DNA of 7,329 nt, from positions 1 through 7,329 of the forward strand of contig VGYW01000418.1 in assembly GCA_016872875.1 (NCBI GenBank), written 5' to 3'. This document shows, one piece after another, positions 1 to 5,851 of this stretch. Position numbers and translations under genes: made by a program. The first letter of the stretch is position 1. Each line of letters opens with the position of its first letter. The notes under the pieces are model-generated. The model saw only the letters and a list, made by a program, of their open reading frames with translations, ran no database searches and had not been told where the DNA came from. Origin of the DNA: Planctomycetota bacterium. GTDB lineage: Bacteria; Planctomycetota; PUPC01; DSUN01.

Positions 1-31
1 CTTCGGGGGCTCTACGCTGGCGGGGCCTTTT

Positions 32-58
32 CCCAGGGCTCCCTTCGGTCGCCCTGGG
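32..58. repeat. Hairpin with 8-bp arms
   Basis: CCCAGGGC at 32-39 is the exact reverse complement of GCCCTGGG at 51-58, with an 11-base loop. A second perfect stem (GCCCCC/GGGGGC, loop ATTC) follows at 72-87. There is no T-tract after either, so they are not convincing terminators. They look like parts of dispersed palindromic repeats. Confidence 0.5.
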
Positions 59-121
59 CTACGGCTCAAACGCCCCCATTCGGGGGCTAAACCCCAGCCC
101 CCAGAAGATGTGGGCAAAGAT

Positions 122-270
122 CAGGGCGAAGCCCTGGGACAGGCGGGCGGCCAGGTTTAGCCCTGAAGGGGCGTACTACGAGGCGCGGACGCCATCGCCT
201 CCCGTGAGTGGCTAGTACGCCCCTACAGGGCTGCATCGGGGCCATCTGCCATTCCCGGGGCTTCGCCCTG
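122..270. repeat. Nested imperfect inverted repeat, about 150 bp
   Basis: The outer arms 122-139 and 253-270 are reverse complements at 17 of 18 positions. The inner arms 159-178 and 213-232 match at 19 of 20. The arms are separated by gaps of nearly equal length (19 and 20 bases) that retain only weak complementarity. The whole therefore reads as one long, decayed foldback structure. Each arm also contains its own small palindrome. It encodes nothing. It may be an inverted pair of one repeat unit or a MITE-like remnant; the sequence alone cannot separate these. Confidence 0.6.
159..232. repeat. REP/BIME-like inverted pair, copy 1
   Basis: Read outward from the centre, each arm starts TAGTACGCCCCT and ends AGGGCT, so the two arms form two inverted units around a 34-base spacer. 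The left unit, read on the minus strand, has the head CGTAG; the right unit has CTAG. Each unit then forms a short imperfect hairpin (CCCT/AGGG). A GTAG-type head followed by a palindrome, in inverted pairs, is the layout of bacterial REP elements and BIMEs, which RAYT (TnpA-REP, HUH/Y1) transposases mobilise. No such transposase is in the window. Confidence 0.5.
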
Positions 271-278
271 GGCTGATA

Positions 279-299
279 TAGTACGCTCCGTTCGGAGCT
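279..299 (+). repeat. Single REP-like unit
   Basis: TAGTACGC at 279-286 is the same eight-base head as at 213-220. It runs directly into a perfect 6-bp hairpin (GCTCCG, TT loop, CGGAGC, 285-298) and then CT. The hairpin sequence differs from the copy at 213-232 while the head and general shape are kept, which suggests a family defined by head plus structure. Confidence 0.4.
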
Positions 300-376
300 C
301 CGGGATTCCAGAACGTTACCACAACTGGGGGCCATACTCCCCGCCGGAGAGAAGGCGGGCAGGACACCTGAGAGAC

Positions 377-405
377 TTGACACCACCCCGCCAGTATGCT
401 ATCCC
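377..405 (+). promoter_or_regulatory. Candidate sigma70-like promoter for the hydrolase gene
   Basis: A perfect TTGACA lies at 377-382. Seventeen bases later is TATCCC at 400-405, a weak -10 partly compensated by an extended -10 TG at 397-398. Transcription would start near 412, leaving a leader of about 45 bases before the ATG at 457. The strong -35 and correct spacing support it; the poor -10 limits confidence. Confidence 0.45.
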
Positions 406-456
406 GTCATTGCAGCGTGCGGCGCGCCTCGCCAGAATCCCAGCTAGGGCAGGCTC

Positions 457-1641
457 ATGGCAGACATCGGAGCATCGTGGGCATCGGCAGCGTCGGAACA
501 GGTGTGGGCGGCCCTCGCCGCCGCCCTGGCAGTCGGCATCGCGGCGATGCCGCTCGCCGCCTGGGGCCAGGAGGCCCCAGTGCCTTGGGGCGAGATGGCC
601 AGGTTCTTCGCCCCGCCCGAGGAGTTCAGGGGCAAGCTCGGCGCCTATCGCCCGCTGATGAAGTTCGACGACGGGACGCCGGTGAGGACTCGCGAGGACT
701 GGGCGCGGCGCCGCGAGGAGATTCGCTCTTGCTGGCACCGCGTGATGGGGCCGTGGCCGCCGCTCGTCGAGAAGCCCCAGATCAAGTATTCCGAGAAGGA
801 GCACGCCGAGAACTTCACGAGGCACAAGGTGCAGGTGGAGTTCGCCCGCGACAGGTTCGCCGGCACCCAGTATCTCCTCGTGCCCGACGGCGCGGGGCCA
901 TTCCCCGCGGTGGTAGTCACCTGGTACGGCTCTGAGGACAGCGCGGGGCTGACCGAGAGGACCCGCGGCACCGTGGACTTCGGCTACCAGCTCGCCAAGC
1001 GCGGCTTCGTGGCGCTCTGCATCGGCAGCGTGAGCGGCCAGGGGGACGTCCGCTCCCCCGACGGCCGCGGCGGCATCCAGCCCCTCTCCTTCCTGGCCTA
1101 CGCTGCGGCCAACTGCTGCAACGCCCTGGCCGCGCTGCCCCAGGTGAACCCCAGGCGCATCGGCGTCATCGGCCACTCCTTCGGCGGCAAGTGGGCCATG
1201 CTCGCCTCCTGCCTCCACGATGGCTTCGCCTGCGCCGTCTGGTGCGATCCGGGCATCGTGTGGAACGAGAAGGACCCCAACGCCAACTACTGGGAGAAGT
1301 GGTATCTTGGCTACCAGTTCGACAAGCCTGCGGAGGGCCAGCGCAAGCCCGGCGTGCCCAAGGAGGGCCACGCGCGGACCGGCGCCTACGCCACCCTGGT
1401 CGCCGAGGGCCACGACCTGCACGAGCTCCACGCCCTCATGGCCCCCCGCCCCTTCCTCGTCTCAGGCGGGGCCCAGGACCGTCCTGACCACTGGACCGCC
1501 CTGAACCACACTATCGCCGTCAACGAGGTCCTCGGCCACACCGGCCGCGTGGCCATGACCATGCGCGACGGCCACACCCCGACCGCCGAGTCAAACGCGC
1601 AGGCGTTTGCCTTTCTGGAGCACTTCCTCAAGCAGCCCTGA
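457..1641 (+). CDS. Exported alpha/beta hydrolase (esterase-like)
   Basis: A 394-residue protein with an alpha/beta-hydrolase fold, probably a carbohydrate-active or xylan-type esterase; the substrate is not determinable. Residues 1-37 look like a signal peptide: a hydrophobic Ala-rich run at about 16-35, then AWG before QEA, although the n-region lacks a basic residue. The nucleophile elbow is GHSFGGK with Ser241. His373 in RDGHTPT is the likely catalytic histidine, and Asp341 or Asp344 in GGAQDRPDHW the likely acid. APRPFLVSGG before the acid is usual for dienelactone-hydrolase/acetyl-xylan-esterase relatives. The N-terminal part (REDWARRREEI, then GPWPP) resembles secreted planctomycete esterases. 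The elbow is close to the GxSRxGK of bacterial CE15 glucuronoyl esterases, but Phe replaces the Arg. The start is fixed by an in-frame TAG at 445-447; AGGG/AGG motifs at 446-453 give a modest ribosome binding site. It faces the next gene tail to tail. Confidence 0.85.
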   Translation: MADIGASWASAASEQVWAALAAALAVGIAAMPLAAWGQEAPVPWGEMARFFAPPEEFRGKLGAYRPLMKFDDGTPVRTREDWARRREEIRSCWHRVMGPWPPLVEKPQIKYSEKEHAENFTRHKVQVEFARDRFAGTQYLLVPDGAGPFPAVVVTWYGSEDSAGLTERTRGTVDFGYQLAKRGFVALCIGSVSGQGDVRSPDGRGGIQPLSFLAYAAANCCNALAALPQVNPRRIGVIGHSFGGKWAMLASCLHDGFACAVWCDPGIVWNEKDPNANYWEKWYLGYQFDKPAEGQRKPGVPKEGHARTGAYATLVAEGHDLHELHALMAPRPFLVSGGAQDRPDHWTALNHTIAVNEVLGHTGRVAMTMRDGHTPTAESNAQAFAFLEHFLKQP

Positions 1642-1670
1642 CCCACGCCCGGCGCCGACGGGGGCAGGGA

Positions 1671-3089
1671 CTACTTGGGCGGCCCGTGCCCGGGCGGCGG
1701 CCCCTTGGGCGCCTCGTCCTCGGTGATGGAGCCGTCCTTGTTCCGGTCGAACATGTCGAAGTGTTCGGGCGGGCCGCCGAACTCCTCGCGCGAGACTCTT
1801 CCGTCGCCGTTCCTGTCCTCGCGGCGGACCCAGGGGTTGCGTGACCGCGAGGTTTTCTCGACGGGCGGCCCCTCGGCTCGAAGCGTGACGCCACCGCCGC
1901 GGACGCAGCGGGCGTAGTTGAGGATGCGGATGACGTCGCCCTGGGGTCCGCGGCCGCGTGGGAACTCGGCCGGGTCGCCCGCCTTGGGGTCGGTGCGCTG
2001 GGAGCCAGCGCCGTGGACGTCCCGAAGCTCGTACTGGCCGGTTCGCGGGTCGGGCATCCAACCGAGAGCGCGCCCGAAGGCCACATAGGCGGCGCGAGAG
2101 GCATCGGCGAGGCCGGCGTGGGTGGTGCTGCTCCAGTAGCAGGGGAAGTCGGGCTTGCCGCCTTCGTTCCTGATTGGGGTCGCCTTGAACATCGGGCCGA
2201 TGGCCGCTGACTGTGTGGTGTCGGGCGAGCGAGAGTAGTCCACGATGCTCTGGAGCTCCTTCACGCTGGGCAGGCGCCAGTCGTCGTGGCCGGCCAGGGT
2301 TAGGCCCTCGGCGTAGGCGAGGGCCTCCTGCCAGTTCATCCCCTTGCCGCTGTCGGCCTGCTGCCACACTAGGCCCGTCGCGCGGTCGGTCACGGTGCGG
2401 TCGCCGTTGTCGTGGAAGTCGTTCTTGCCGTAGGCCGGGTTCCCACGCACATAGAGGACATAGTAGCCTTTCTCCCCTCGCCCAGGGAGTGCGCCGGCGG
2501 GGTAGCCCTTGATGCGGCCATCGGCGAAGTTCACTCCGAACATCTGGTTAGGGTTGGCGACATAGGTTGTTGAGGATGCCCATTGGGAATCAATGATCCG
2601 CTCGCCCTTCTGGGGGTCGCCGTATCTGAAGACGAATGTGGCGACATCAATGAACGGCCTCTGGCGTCCCGCGTCAGCGCTGCGGGGGTCGGGGTCGGTG
2701 CCGGTGAAGAGGATGAGCGAGTAGAGCTCCTTGATGGTTGGCAGCCGCCAGTCGGTGTATCCGCCGGCCTTGCACTTCGATGCCCCGGCGACGGCTTCCC
2801 GAAACGTCTTCTTCGCGCCGGGGTCCTTCTGCCACATCAGCCCGGTCACAAGGTCGGAGACGGTGCCGTCGCCATTGTCCTTGTACTGCGGCGGGTTGGC
2901 CACGTATTGCGCGTCCTGCCCATAGAATGGCTGGCCCGGCTTTGGATACGCGATCTCGCCCCCGGTGTCGTAGCAGCGGACCTGCCCCGTGTCCACGATT
3001 GGGTAGGGCAACCGCGCGGAGTCCTGCGCCCAGGCCGTCGCGGCGGCCGTGAGCGCTGCGGTTATGGCTAGGCGCGAGAGCACCTTCAC
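1671..3089 (-). CDS. Secreted DUF1566 (Lcl_C) protein with C-terminal EF-hand pair
   Basis: Counting from the chosen GTG the protein has 472 residues. Residues 1-21 form a clean signal peptide (MKVLSRLAITAALTAAATAWA, cut before QDS). Two Lcl_C/DUF1566 repeats follow: one with GLMWQ, DWRLPTIKEL (113-122) and QWASSTT (169-175), the second with GLVWQ, DWRLPSVKEL (270-279), YWSSTT (318-323) and a closing RCVRG (394-398). The C-terminus has two canonical calcium-binding loops, DRNGDGRVSREE (425-436) and DRNKDGSITEDE (448-459), then a Pro/Gly-rich tail. DUF1566 has no defined reaction and is found in surface or exported proteins; the loops suggest calcium-stabilised folding or binding outside the cytoplasm. 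An ATG at 3104 is also in frame (477 residues) but lacks a Shine-Dalgarno. The GTG has AGGAG six bases upstream and gives the better signal peptide. The gene lies about 76 bp after mreB on the same strand and may be read through from it, but its function looks unrelated. Confidence 0.8.
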   Translation of the reverse strand: MKVLSRLAITAALTAAATAWAQDSARLPYPIVDTGQVRCYDTGGEIAYPKPGQPFYGQDAQYVANPPQYKDNGDGTVSDLVTGLMWQKDPGAKKTFREAVAGASKCKAGGYTDWRLPTIKELYSLILFTGTDPDPRSADAGRQRPFIDVATFVFRYGDPQKGERIIDSQWASSTTYVANPNQMFGVNFADGRIKGYPAGALPGRGEKGYYVLYVRGNPAYGKNDFHDNGDRTVTDRATGLVWQQADSGKGMNWQEALAYAEGLTLAGHDDWRLPSVKELQSIVDYSRSPDTTQSAAIGPMFKATPIRNEGGKPDFPCYWSSTTHAGLADASRAAYVAFGRALGWMPDPRTGQYELRDVHGAGSQRTDPKAGDPAEFPRGRGPQGDVIRILNYARCVRGGGVTLRAEGPPVEKTSRSRNPWVRREDRNGDGRVSREEFGGPPEHFDMFDRNKDGSITEDEAPKGPPPGHGPPK

Positions 3090-3095
3090 TGGCTT

Positions 3096-3100
3096 CTCCT
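3096..3100 (-). promoter_or_regulatory. Ribosome binding site deciding the DUF1566 gene start
   Basis: On the minus strand AGGAG lies six bases before the GTG at 3089-3087. The upstream ATG at 3104-3102 is preceded by CCCCACGG, with no purine-rich match. The site therefore favours the GTG start. Confidence 0.55.
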
Positions 3101-3114
3101 GCATCCGTGGGGAT

Positions 3115-3149
3115 CGAGGACGAGGACGAGGGACGAGGACGAGGACGAT
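3115..3149. repeat. GAGGAC hexamer repeat, purine-rich
   Basis: About five imperfect GAGGAC units in a row (one with an extra G) end in GATT, followed by a G-rich run. The stretch fills most of the gap between the mreB stop and the DUF1566 gene. A shorter relative with the same end (GAGGGCGATT, then AGGGG) is on the minus strand at about 5741-5770, in the other intergenic region. Its function is unknown. Confidence 0.5.
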
Positions 3150-3165
3150 TGAAGAGGGGCGGGGA

Positions 3166-4221
3166 TCAGTATTCGGTTTCGGAGCTTTCGAGGACGCCGG
3201 ACATGCGGGAGAGGTTGTCGAGGACGACGCCGGTGCCGCGCGCGACGCAGGTGAGGGGGTCGTCGGCGATGACGACGCGGAGGCCGGTCTCGCGGGAGAT
3301 CGCCTTGTCTATGCCGCGGAGGAGCGCGCCGCCGCCGGTGAGGACCATGCCGCGGTCGAAGATGTCGGCCGCGAGCTCGGGCGGGGTCTGCTCGAGGCAG
3401 AGGCGGATGGCCTCGATGATGGCGTTGACGGGCTCGCGGAGGGCCTCGCGGATTTCCTCGGAGGAGATTATCTCGCGGCGGGGGAGGCCGGTGATGAAGT
3501 CGCGGCCCTTGGCCTCCATCGTGACCTCTTGGTCCATCGGGAAGGCCGAGCCGATGCGTATCTTGGTGTCCTCGGCCATGCGCGGGCCGATGTCCATATT
3601 GTACGTCCGCTTCATGTGCTGGATGATCGCCTCGTCCATCTTGTCGCCAGCGGCGCGGAGGGACTGGCTTGTGACGACGCCGCCGAGGGAGATGACGGCG
3701 ACCTCGGTGGTCCCGCCGCCGATGTCAACGACCATGTTGCCGGTCGGCTCGGTGACGGGCATTCCTGCGCCGATGCCGGCGGCCATGGGCTCGTTGATGA
3801 CGTGGACCTTGCGGGCGCCCGCCCGCTCGGCGGAGGCGTAGACGGCGCGGCGCTCGACGTCGGTTATCCCGTACGGCACGGCGATGACGAGACGGGGGCG
3901 GTAGGCCCAGCGGCGGGTGTTCACCTTGTTGATGAAGTAGCGGAGCATCTTCTCGGTGACGTCGAAGTTGGCGATGACGCCGTTCTTCATCGGGCGGATG
4001 GCCTCGATGGAGCCGGGCGTGCGGCCGAGCATGGCCTTGGCCATCTCGCCCACGGCGTTGCCGTTGAGGAGCACCTTGTTGGTGCCCTTCTTCACGGCGA
4101 CGACGGATGGCTCGGAGAGGACGATGCCCTTGCCGCGCACGCACACGAGGGTGTTGGCGGTGCCGAGGTCAATCCCCATGTCGAGTGAGAGAAAGCTCAG
4201 GAGCCGGTCAACGATATACAT
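3166..4221 (-). CDS. mreB: Rod shape-determining protein MreB
   Basis: MreB is the bacterial actin homologue. It binds ATP, polymerises under the inner membrane and guides lateral peptidoglycan synthesis. The 351 residues match the family's usual length. The phosphate-1 loop is DLGTANT (18-24), phosphate-2 is DIGGGTTE (166-173), the NEPMAAG segment is at 143-149, and the adenosine motif [10 protein letters not shown] is at 296-305. Residues 1-14 ([14 protein letters not shown]) resemble the N-terminal membrane-binding amphipathic stretch of Gram-negative MreBs, which supports the ATG at 4221 over the internal Met15. It is the third gene of a minus-strand cluster, 54 bp after the repeat-tail membrane protein. 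No mreC or mreD follows; the DUF1566 gene does. Just before the ATG, AGGGC and GCCCT (4235-4223) can pair and would cover the only purine-rich ribosome-binding candidate. Confidence 0.97.
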   Translation of the reverse strand: MYIVDRLLSFLSLDMGIDLGTANTLVCVRGKGIVLSEPSVVAVKKGTNKVLLNGNAVGEMAKAMLGRTPGSIEAIRPMKNGVIANFDVTEKMLRYFINKVNTRRWAYRPRLVIAVPYGITDVERRAVYASAERAGARKVHVINEPMAAGIGAGMPVTEPTGNMVVDIGGGTTEVAVISLGGVVTSQSLRAAGDKMDEAIIQHMKRTYNMDIGPRMAEDTKIRIGSAFPMDQEVTMEAKGRDFITGLPRREIISSEEIREALREPVNAIIEAIRLCLEQTPPELAADIFDRGMVLTGGGALLRGIDKAISRETGLRVVIADDPLTCVARGTGVVLDNLSRMSGVLESSETEY

Positions 4222-4222
4222 C

Positions 4223-4236
4223 AGGGCAATGCCCTT
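4223..4236 (-). promoter_or_regulatory. Small hairpin over the presumed mreB ribosome binding site
   Basis: On the minus strand, AAGGGCATTGCCCTG lies directly before the mreB ATG. AGGGC and GCCCT form a 5-bp stem with an ATT loop. AAGGG is the only Shine-Dalgarno-like string nearby, so pairing would hide it. The stem is short and could be chance. Confidence 0.3.
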
Positions 4237-4275
4237 CGCATGCGGGGAGGGTGCTGGCGCGCCTCCAGGGCGGGG

Positions 4276-4707
4276 CTACTTCTTCTCCTCTTCGTCTGGC
4301 TTCTTTGGAGCGCCCTTCTCCTCGCCCTCCTTTGGGGCCTTCGGCTCGCCCTCCTTAGTGGGCGCCTTGCCTTCCTCTGGGGCCTTCGGCTCGCCCTCCT
4401 TAGTGGGCGCCTTGCCTTCCTCTGGGGCCTTCGGCTCGCCCTCCTTAGTGGGCGCCTTGCCTTCCTCTGGGGCCTTCGGCTCGCCCTCTTTTGGGGGTTC
4501 CTCGATGCCTTCCGCCGCCTTCGCGACCTTGGGCGCCGGGATGTCGGGGTTGTCGGGTGGGGCCAGGGGCGGGGGGACGAAGGGCTTGGGGGGCCGCTTG
4601 TACTCCCTGATGCGGAGCCAGGTGAAGGTGATGCCGGCGGCCATGACCAGGGTGGCGAGGACCGGCAGCACCGTGTAGATGGTGGCTCGGGGCTGGAACT
4701 GTGCCAT
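4276..4707 (-). CDS. Small single-pass membrane protein with Lys/Glu/Pro-rich repeat tail
   Basis: I do not recognise a family for this 143-residue protein. Residues about 9-32 form one hydrophobic helix. They are followed at once by basic residues (LRIREYKRPPKP), which by the positive-inside rule would place the tail in the cytoplasm. Residues 43-60 are Pro-rich. Residues 76-120 are three exact copies of EPKAPEEGKAPTKEG, with a partial fourth, and the end is KKPDEEEKK. The tail should be disordered and highly charged. The start is well supported: GGAGGT six bases before the ATG at 4707. The gene sits 33 bp after the coiled-coil gene and 54 bp before mreB, so co-transcription is likely and a link to the MreB machinery plausible. 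It has no MreD (multi-pass) or RodZ (HTH) features. An overlapping frame across the same repeat is a shadow without a matching start. Confidence 0.75.
   Translation of the reverse strand: MAQFQPRATIYTVLPVLATLVMAAGITFTWLRIREYKRPPKPFVPPPLAPPDNPDIPAPKVAKAAEGIEEPPKEGEPKAPEEGKAPTKEGEPKAPEEGKAPTKEGEPKAPEEGKAPTKEGEPKAPKEGEEKGAPKKPDEEEKK
4334..4489. repeat. 45-bp tandem repeat, three exact copies plus a partial
   Basis: Copies at 4334-4378, 4379-4423 and 4424-4468 are identical base for base, and 4469-4488 repeats the first 20 bases. The unit is 15 codons, so copy changes keep the reading frame of the membrane protein. Identity at the silent positions as well implies recent duplication or ongoing slippage. 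Confidence 0.92.
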
Positions 4708-4713
4708 TCATTC

Positions 4714-4719
4714 ACCTCC
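4714..4719 (-). promoter_or_regulatory. Ribosome binding site of the repeat-tail protein
   Basis: GGAGGT on the minus strand is six bases before the ATG at 4707. A second ATG four bases upstream (4711) is in another frame, and only two bases separate it from the site. The 4707 start has normal spacing and yields the protein with a membrane helix. Confidence 0.7.
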
Positions 4720-4740
4720 GGGGTCGGGCCGCGGGGCGGC

Positions 4741-5628
4741 CTACAGGTCAATCGAGAGGCGCGTCGTGACGTCGTCCCCGACCTCGACGTCTTTCTTCAT
4801 CAGCGGGCGGATGTAGTGGGTGGCGGACATGTCGGGGAAGACCTCGTCCACCATGACCTTGCCGATGTACTCGTCGCCGCGGAAGACGATGAAGGTGTAG
4901 CCCTTGGCAACCTGGTGGCGCTGGCCGACATTGATGATGACCAGCCCGAGGTTCTTGTCCACGCCCGTCACCTTCCCGCGGATCACTATCGGGGCATCTC
5001 TGGCCACGGTGGCGCCGGTCCGGCACAATTCGTAGATGTCGGGATGCAGGTCCCTCAGCCTCTGGATGATGTCGTTGGACTGGGCGAGGTCGTCGGTGAG
5101 CTTCTGGACCTCTTTGACGTAGTTGGTGAGGCTCTTCTGGCAGCGGACGAGGTCGTCGCGGACGGCATCGCGGTCCTTCACCATGTCGGTGAGCTTGCCC
5201 TTGAGGTCGTCAATGTCGGTCTGCTTCTTGTCGCGGTCGTCGCGTGTGGCCTTCAGGTCGTCGTTGTAGCGGGCGATGAGGGTGTTCTGGACGGCGAGCT
5301 TGTCCTCCTGGTCCTCGATCACGGCCATTGCGAGCCTGTTCATGCCGGCGGCCTGCTCCCACTCCATCTTGAAGGCGTCGCGCTCGCCGCGGAGGATGCG
5401 GTTCTGCTCCTCGCGGATGGCGAGCAGGCCGCTCTTCTCCTCGATCGTCTTCGTCAGGCTCTTGCGGTCGCTCTCCGCCTTCTCCTTCGTCTTGCCGTGG
5501 AGGGTGGCCTCCTCGTGGTGCTTCTGCCGCCAGTTCTCCTGGAGCGACATCAGAGCGGCGGTGATGCCCGCGTAGAAGACCGCGGCGACAAGCGTGATCA
5601 CAGCGAAAATCTTGCCGGCCAGGCTCAT
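4741..5628 (-). CDS. Membrane-anchored coiled-coil protein with MreC-like beta domain
   Basis: This 295-residue protein has three parts. Residues 5-27 are a hydrophobic N-terminal helix (a membrane anchor without a clear cleavage site). Residues about 30-192 are rich in Lys, Glu, Asp and Arg with heptad-like spacing, so a long coiled coil is likely. Residues about 212-292 are a beta-rich domain (VIRGKVTGVDKNLGLVIINVG, with the pattern continuing through VAKGYTFIVFR, YIGKVMV and VGDDV). That last pattern resembles one beta-barrel of MreC, but MreC normally has a shorter coiled coil and two barrels, so the mreC name is not justified. Gene position supports a role with MreB: it is first in the cluster, behind a good promoter, with mreB third. 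AGGAGG lies eight bases before the ATG. In the MreC-like topology the coiled coil and beta domain would be periplasmic. That function is inferred from architecture and neighbours only. Confidence 0.8.
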   Translation of the reverse strand: MSLAGKIFAVITLVAAVFYAGITAALMSLQENWRQKHHEEATLHGKTKEKAESDRKSLTKTIEEKSGLLAIREEQNRILRGERDAFKMEWEQAAGMNRLAMAVIEDQEDKLAVQNTLIARYNDDLKATRDDRDKKQTDIDDLKGKLTDMVKDRDAVRDDLVRCQKSLTNYVKEVQKLTDDLAQSNDIIQRLRDLHPDIYELCRTGATVARDAPIVIRGKVTGVDKNLGLVIINVGQRHQVAKGYTFIVFRGDEYIGKVMVDEVFPDMSATHYIRPLMKKDVEVGDDVTTRLSIDL

Positions 5629-5636
5629 GCCCAGAA

Positions 5637-5642
5637 CCTCCT
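5637..5642 (-). promoter_or_regulatory. Strong ribosome binding site, first gene of the mreB cluster
   Basis: AGGAGG (extending to AGGAGGTT) on the minus strand lies eight bases before the ATG at 5628. It is the best Shine-Dalgarno match in the window and fixes this start. Confidence 0.75.
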
Positions 5643-5682
5643 ATGGGTTGTAAACGCACTGTCCGCCAGCAGTTCAGAGGCG

Positions 5683-5710
5683 ATTATAGCCTCAACCCCA
5701 GGAAAGTCAA
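5683..5710 (-). promoter_or_regulatory. Sigma70-like promoter of the mreB cluster
   Basis: On the minus strand TTGACT (5710-5705) and a perfect TATAAT (5688-5683) are 16 bases apart. Transcription should start near 5676, giving a leader of about 48 bases before the ATG at 5628. It is the strongest promoter match seen in the window and would drive all three clustered genes. Confidence 0.75.
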
Positions 5711-5792
5711 GTGCAATTTCATTCCAGAGCACATTTCCCACCCCTAATCGCCCTCGTCCGTCGTCCTCGGTTCCTCCTGTTCCATCCCGCCC

Positions 5793-5821
5793 TTGACGCC
5801 ACGCCACTCCAGAGCTATGAT
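5793..5821 (+). promoter_or_regulatory. Sigma70-like promoter of argJ
   Basis: TTGACG at 5793-5798 and TATGAT at 5816-5821 are 17 bases apart, each differing from consensus at one position. Transcription should start near 5828, leaving a leader of about 117 bases that contains the paired-hairpin repeat at 5852-5913. The -35 box is 82 bp from that of the divergent mreB cluster, so the two promoters do not overlap. I saw no clear arginine operator. Confidence 0.65.
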
Positions 5822-5851
5822 CTTGCCTTCGAGCGGTCGTGCGGATAGAGA

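Larger units (their letters stand above)
1..376. other. Gene-free, palindrome-rich intergenic stretch
   Basis: I see no credible gene here. Open frames on either strand have arginine/proline-rich shadow composition and no ribosome binding site. The stretch is instead packed with short hairpins: 8-bp arms at 32-39 and 51-58, GCCCCC/GGGGGC at 72-77 and 82-87, CAGGGC/GCCCTG with a GAA loop at 122-136, an 8-bp stem with one G-T pair at 254-272, GCTCCG/CGGAGC at 285-298, and CCCGCC/GGCGGG at 340-359. A 10-bp inverted repeat (GGGCTAAACC at 84-93, its complement at 154-163) links the first part to the second. This is what a pile-up of small non-autonomous repeats looks like. It ends just before the candidate promoter of the hydrolase gene. 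Confidence 0.7.

Noticed and set aside
122..299. CRISPR array
   Set aside because: The repeats are mostly inverted and of unequal sequence, with no regular spacer length or identical direct repeats.
87..386. Possible 99-residue gene on the minus strand in the palindrome-rich stretch
   Set aside because: It runs through several hairpins and repeats, has no ribosome binding site or domain, and is explained by the repeats.
316..1431. 371-codon open frame on the minus strand opposite the hydrolase
   Set aside because: It has shadow composition, crosses the promoter and start of a well-supported gene, and lacks a ribosome binding site.
1642..1670. Bidirectional terminator between the convergent genes
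   Set aside because: The 29-bp gap holds GGCGCC but no extended stem and no T-tract on either strand.
3049..4188. 379-codon open frame on the plus strand opposite mreB
   Set aside because: mreB is unmistakable on the minus strand; this frame is rich in Gly, Asp and Val from reversed codon bias.
4741..5628. Naming the coiled-coil protein mreC
   Set aside because: Similarity is limited to order of parts and a short beta pattern. The coiled coil is too long and only one beta domain seems present, so the name would overstate the evidence.
4240..5796. Long open frame (518 codons) on the plus strand across the mreB-cluster genes
   Set aside because: It is antisense to two well-supported genes with good ribosome binding sites. 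Its Leu/Val/Ala-rich, repeat-containing translation is the mirror of high-GC codon bias and of the 45-bp repeat.
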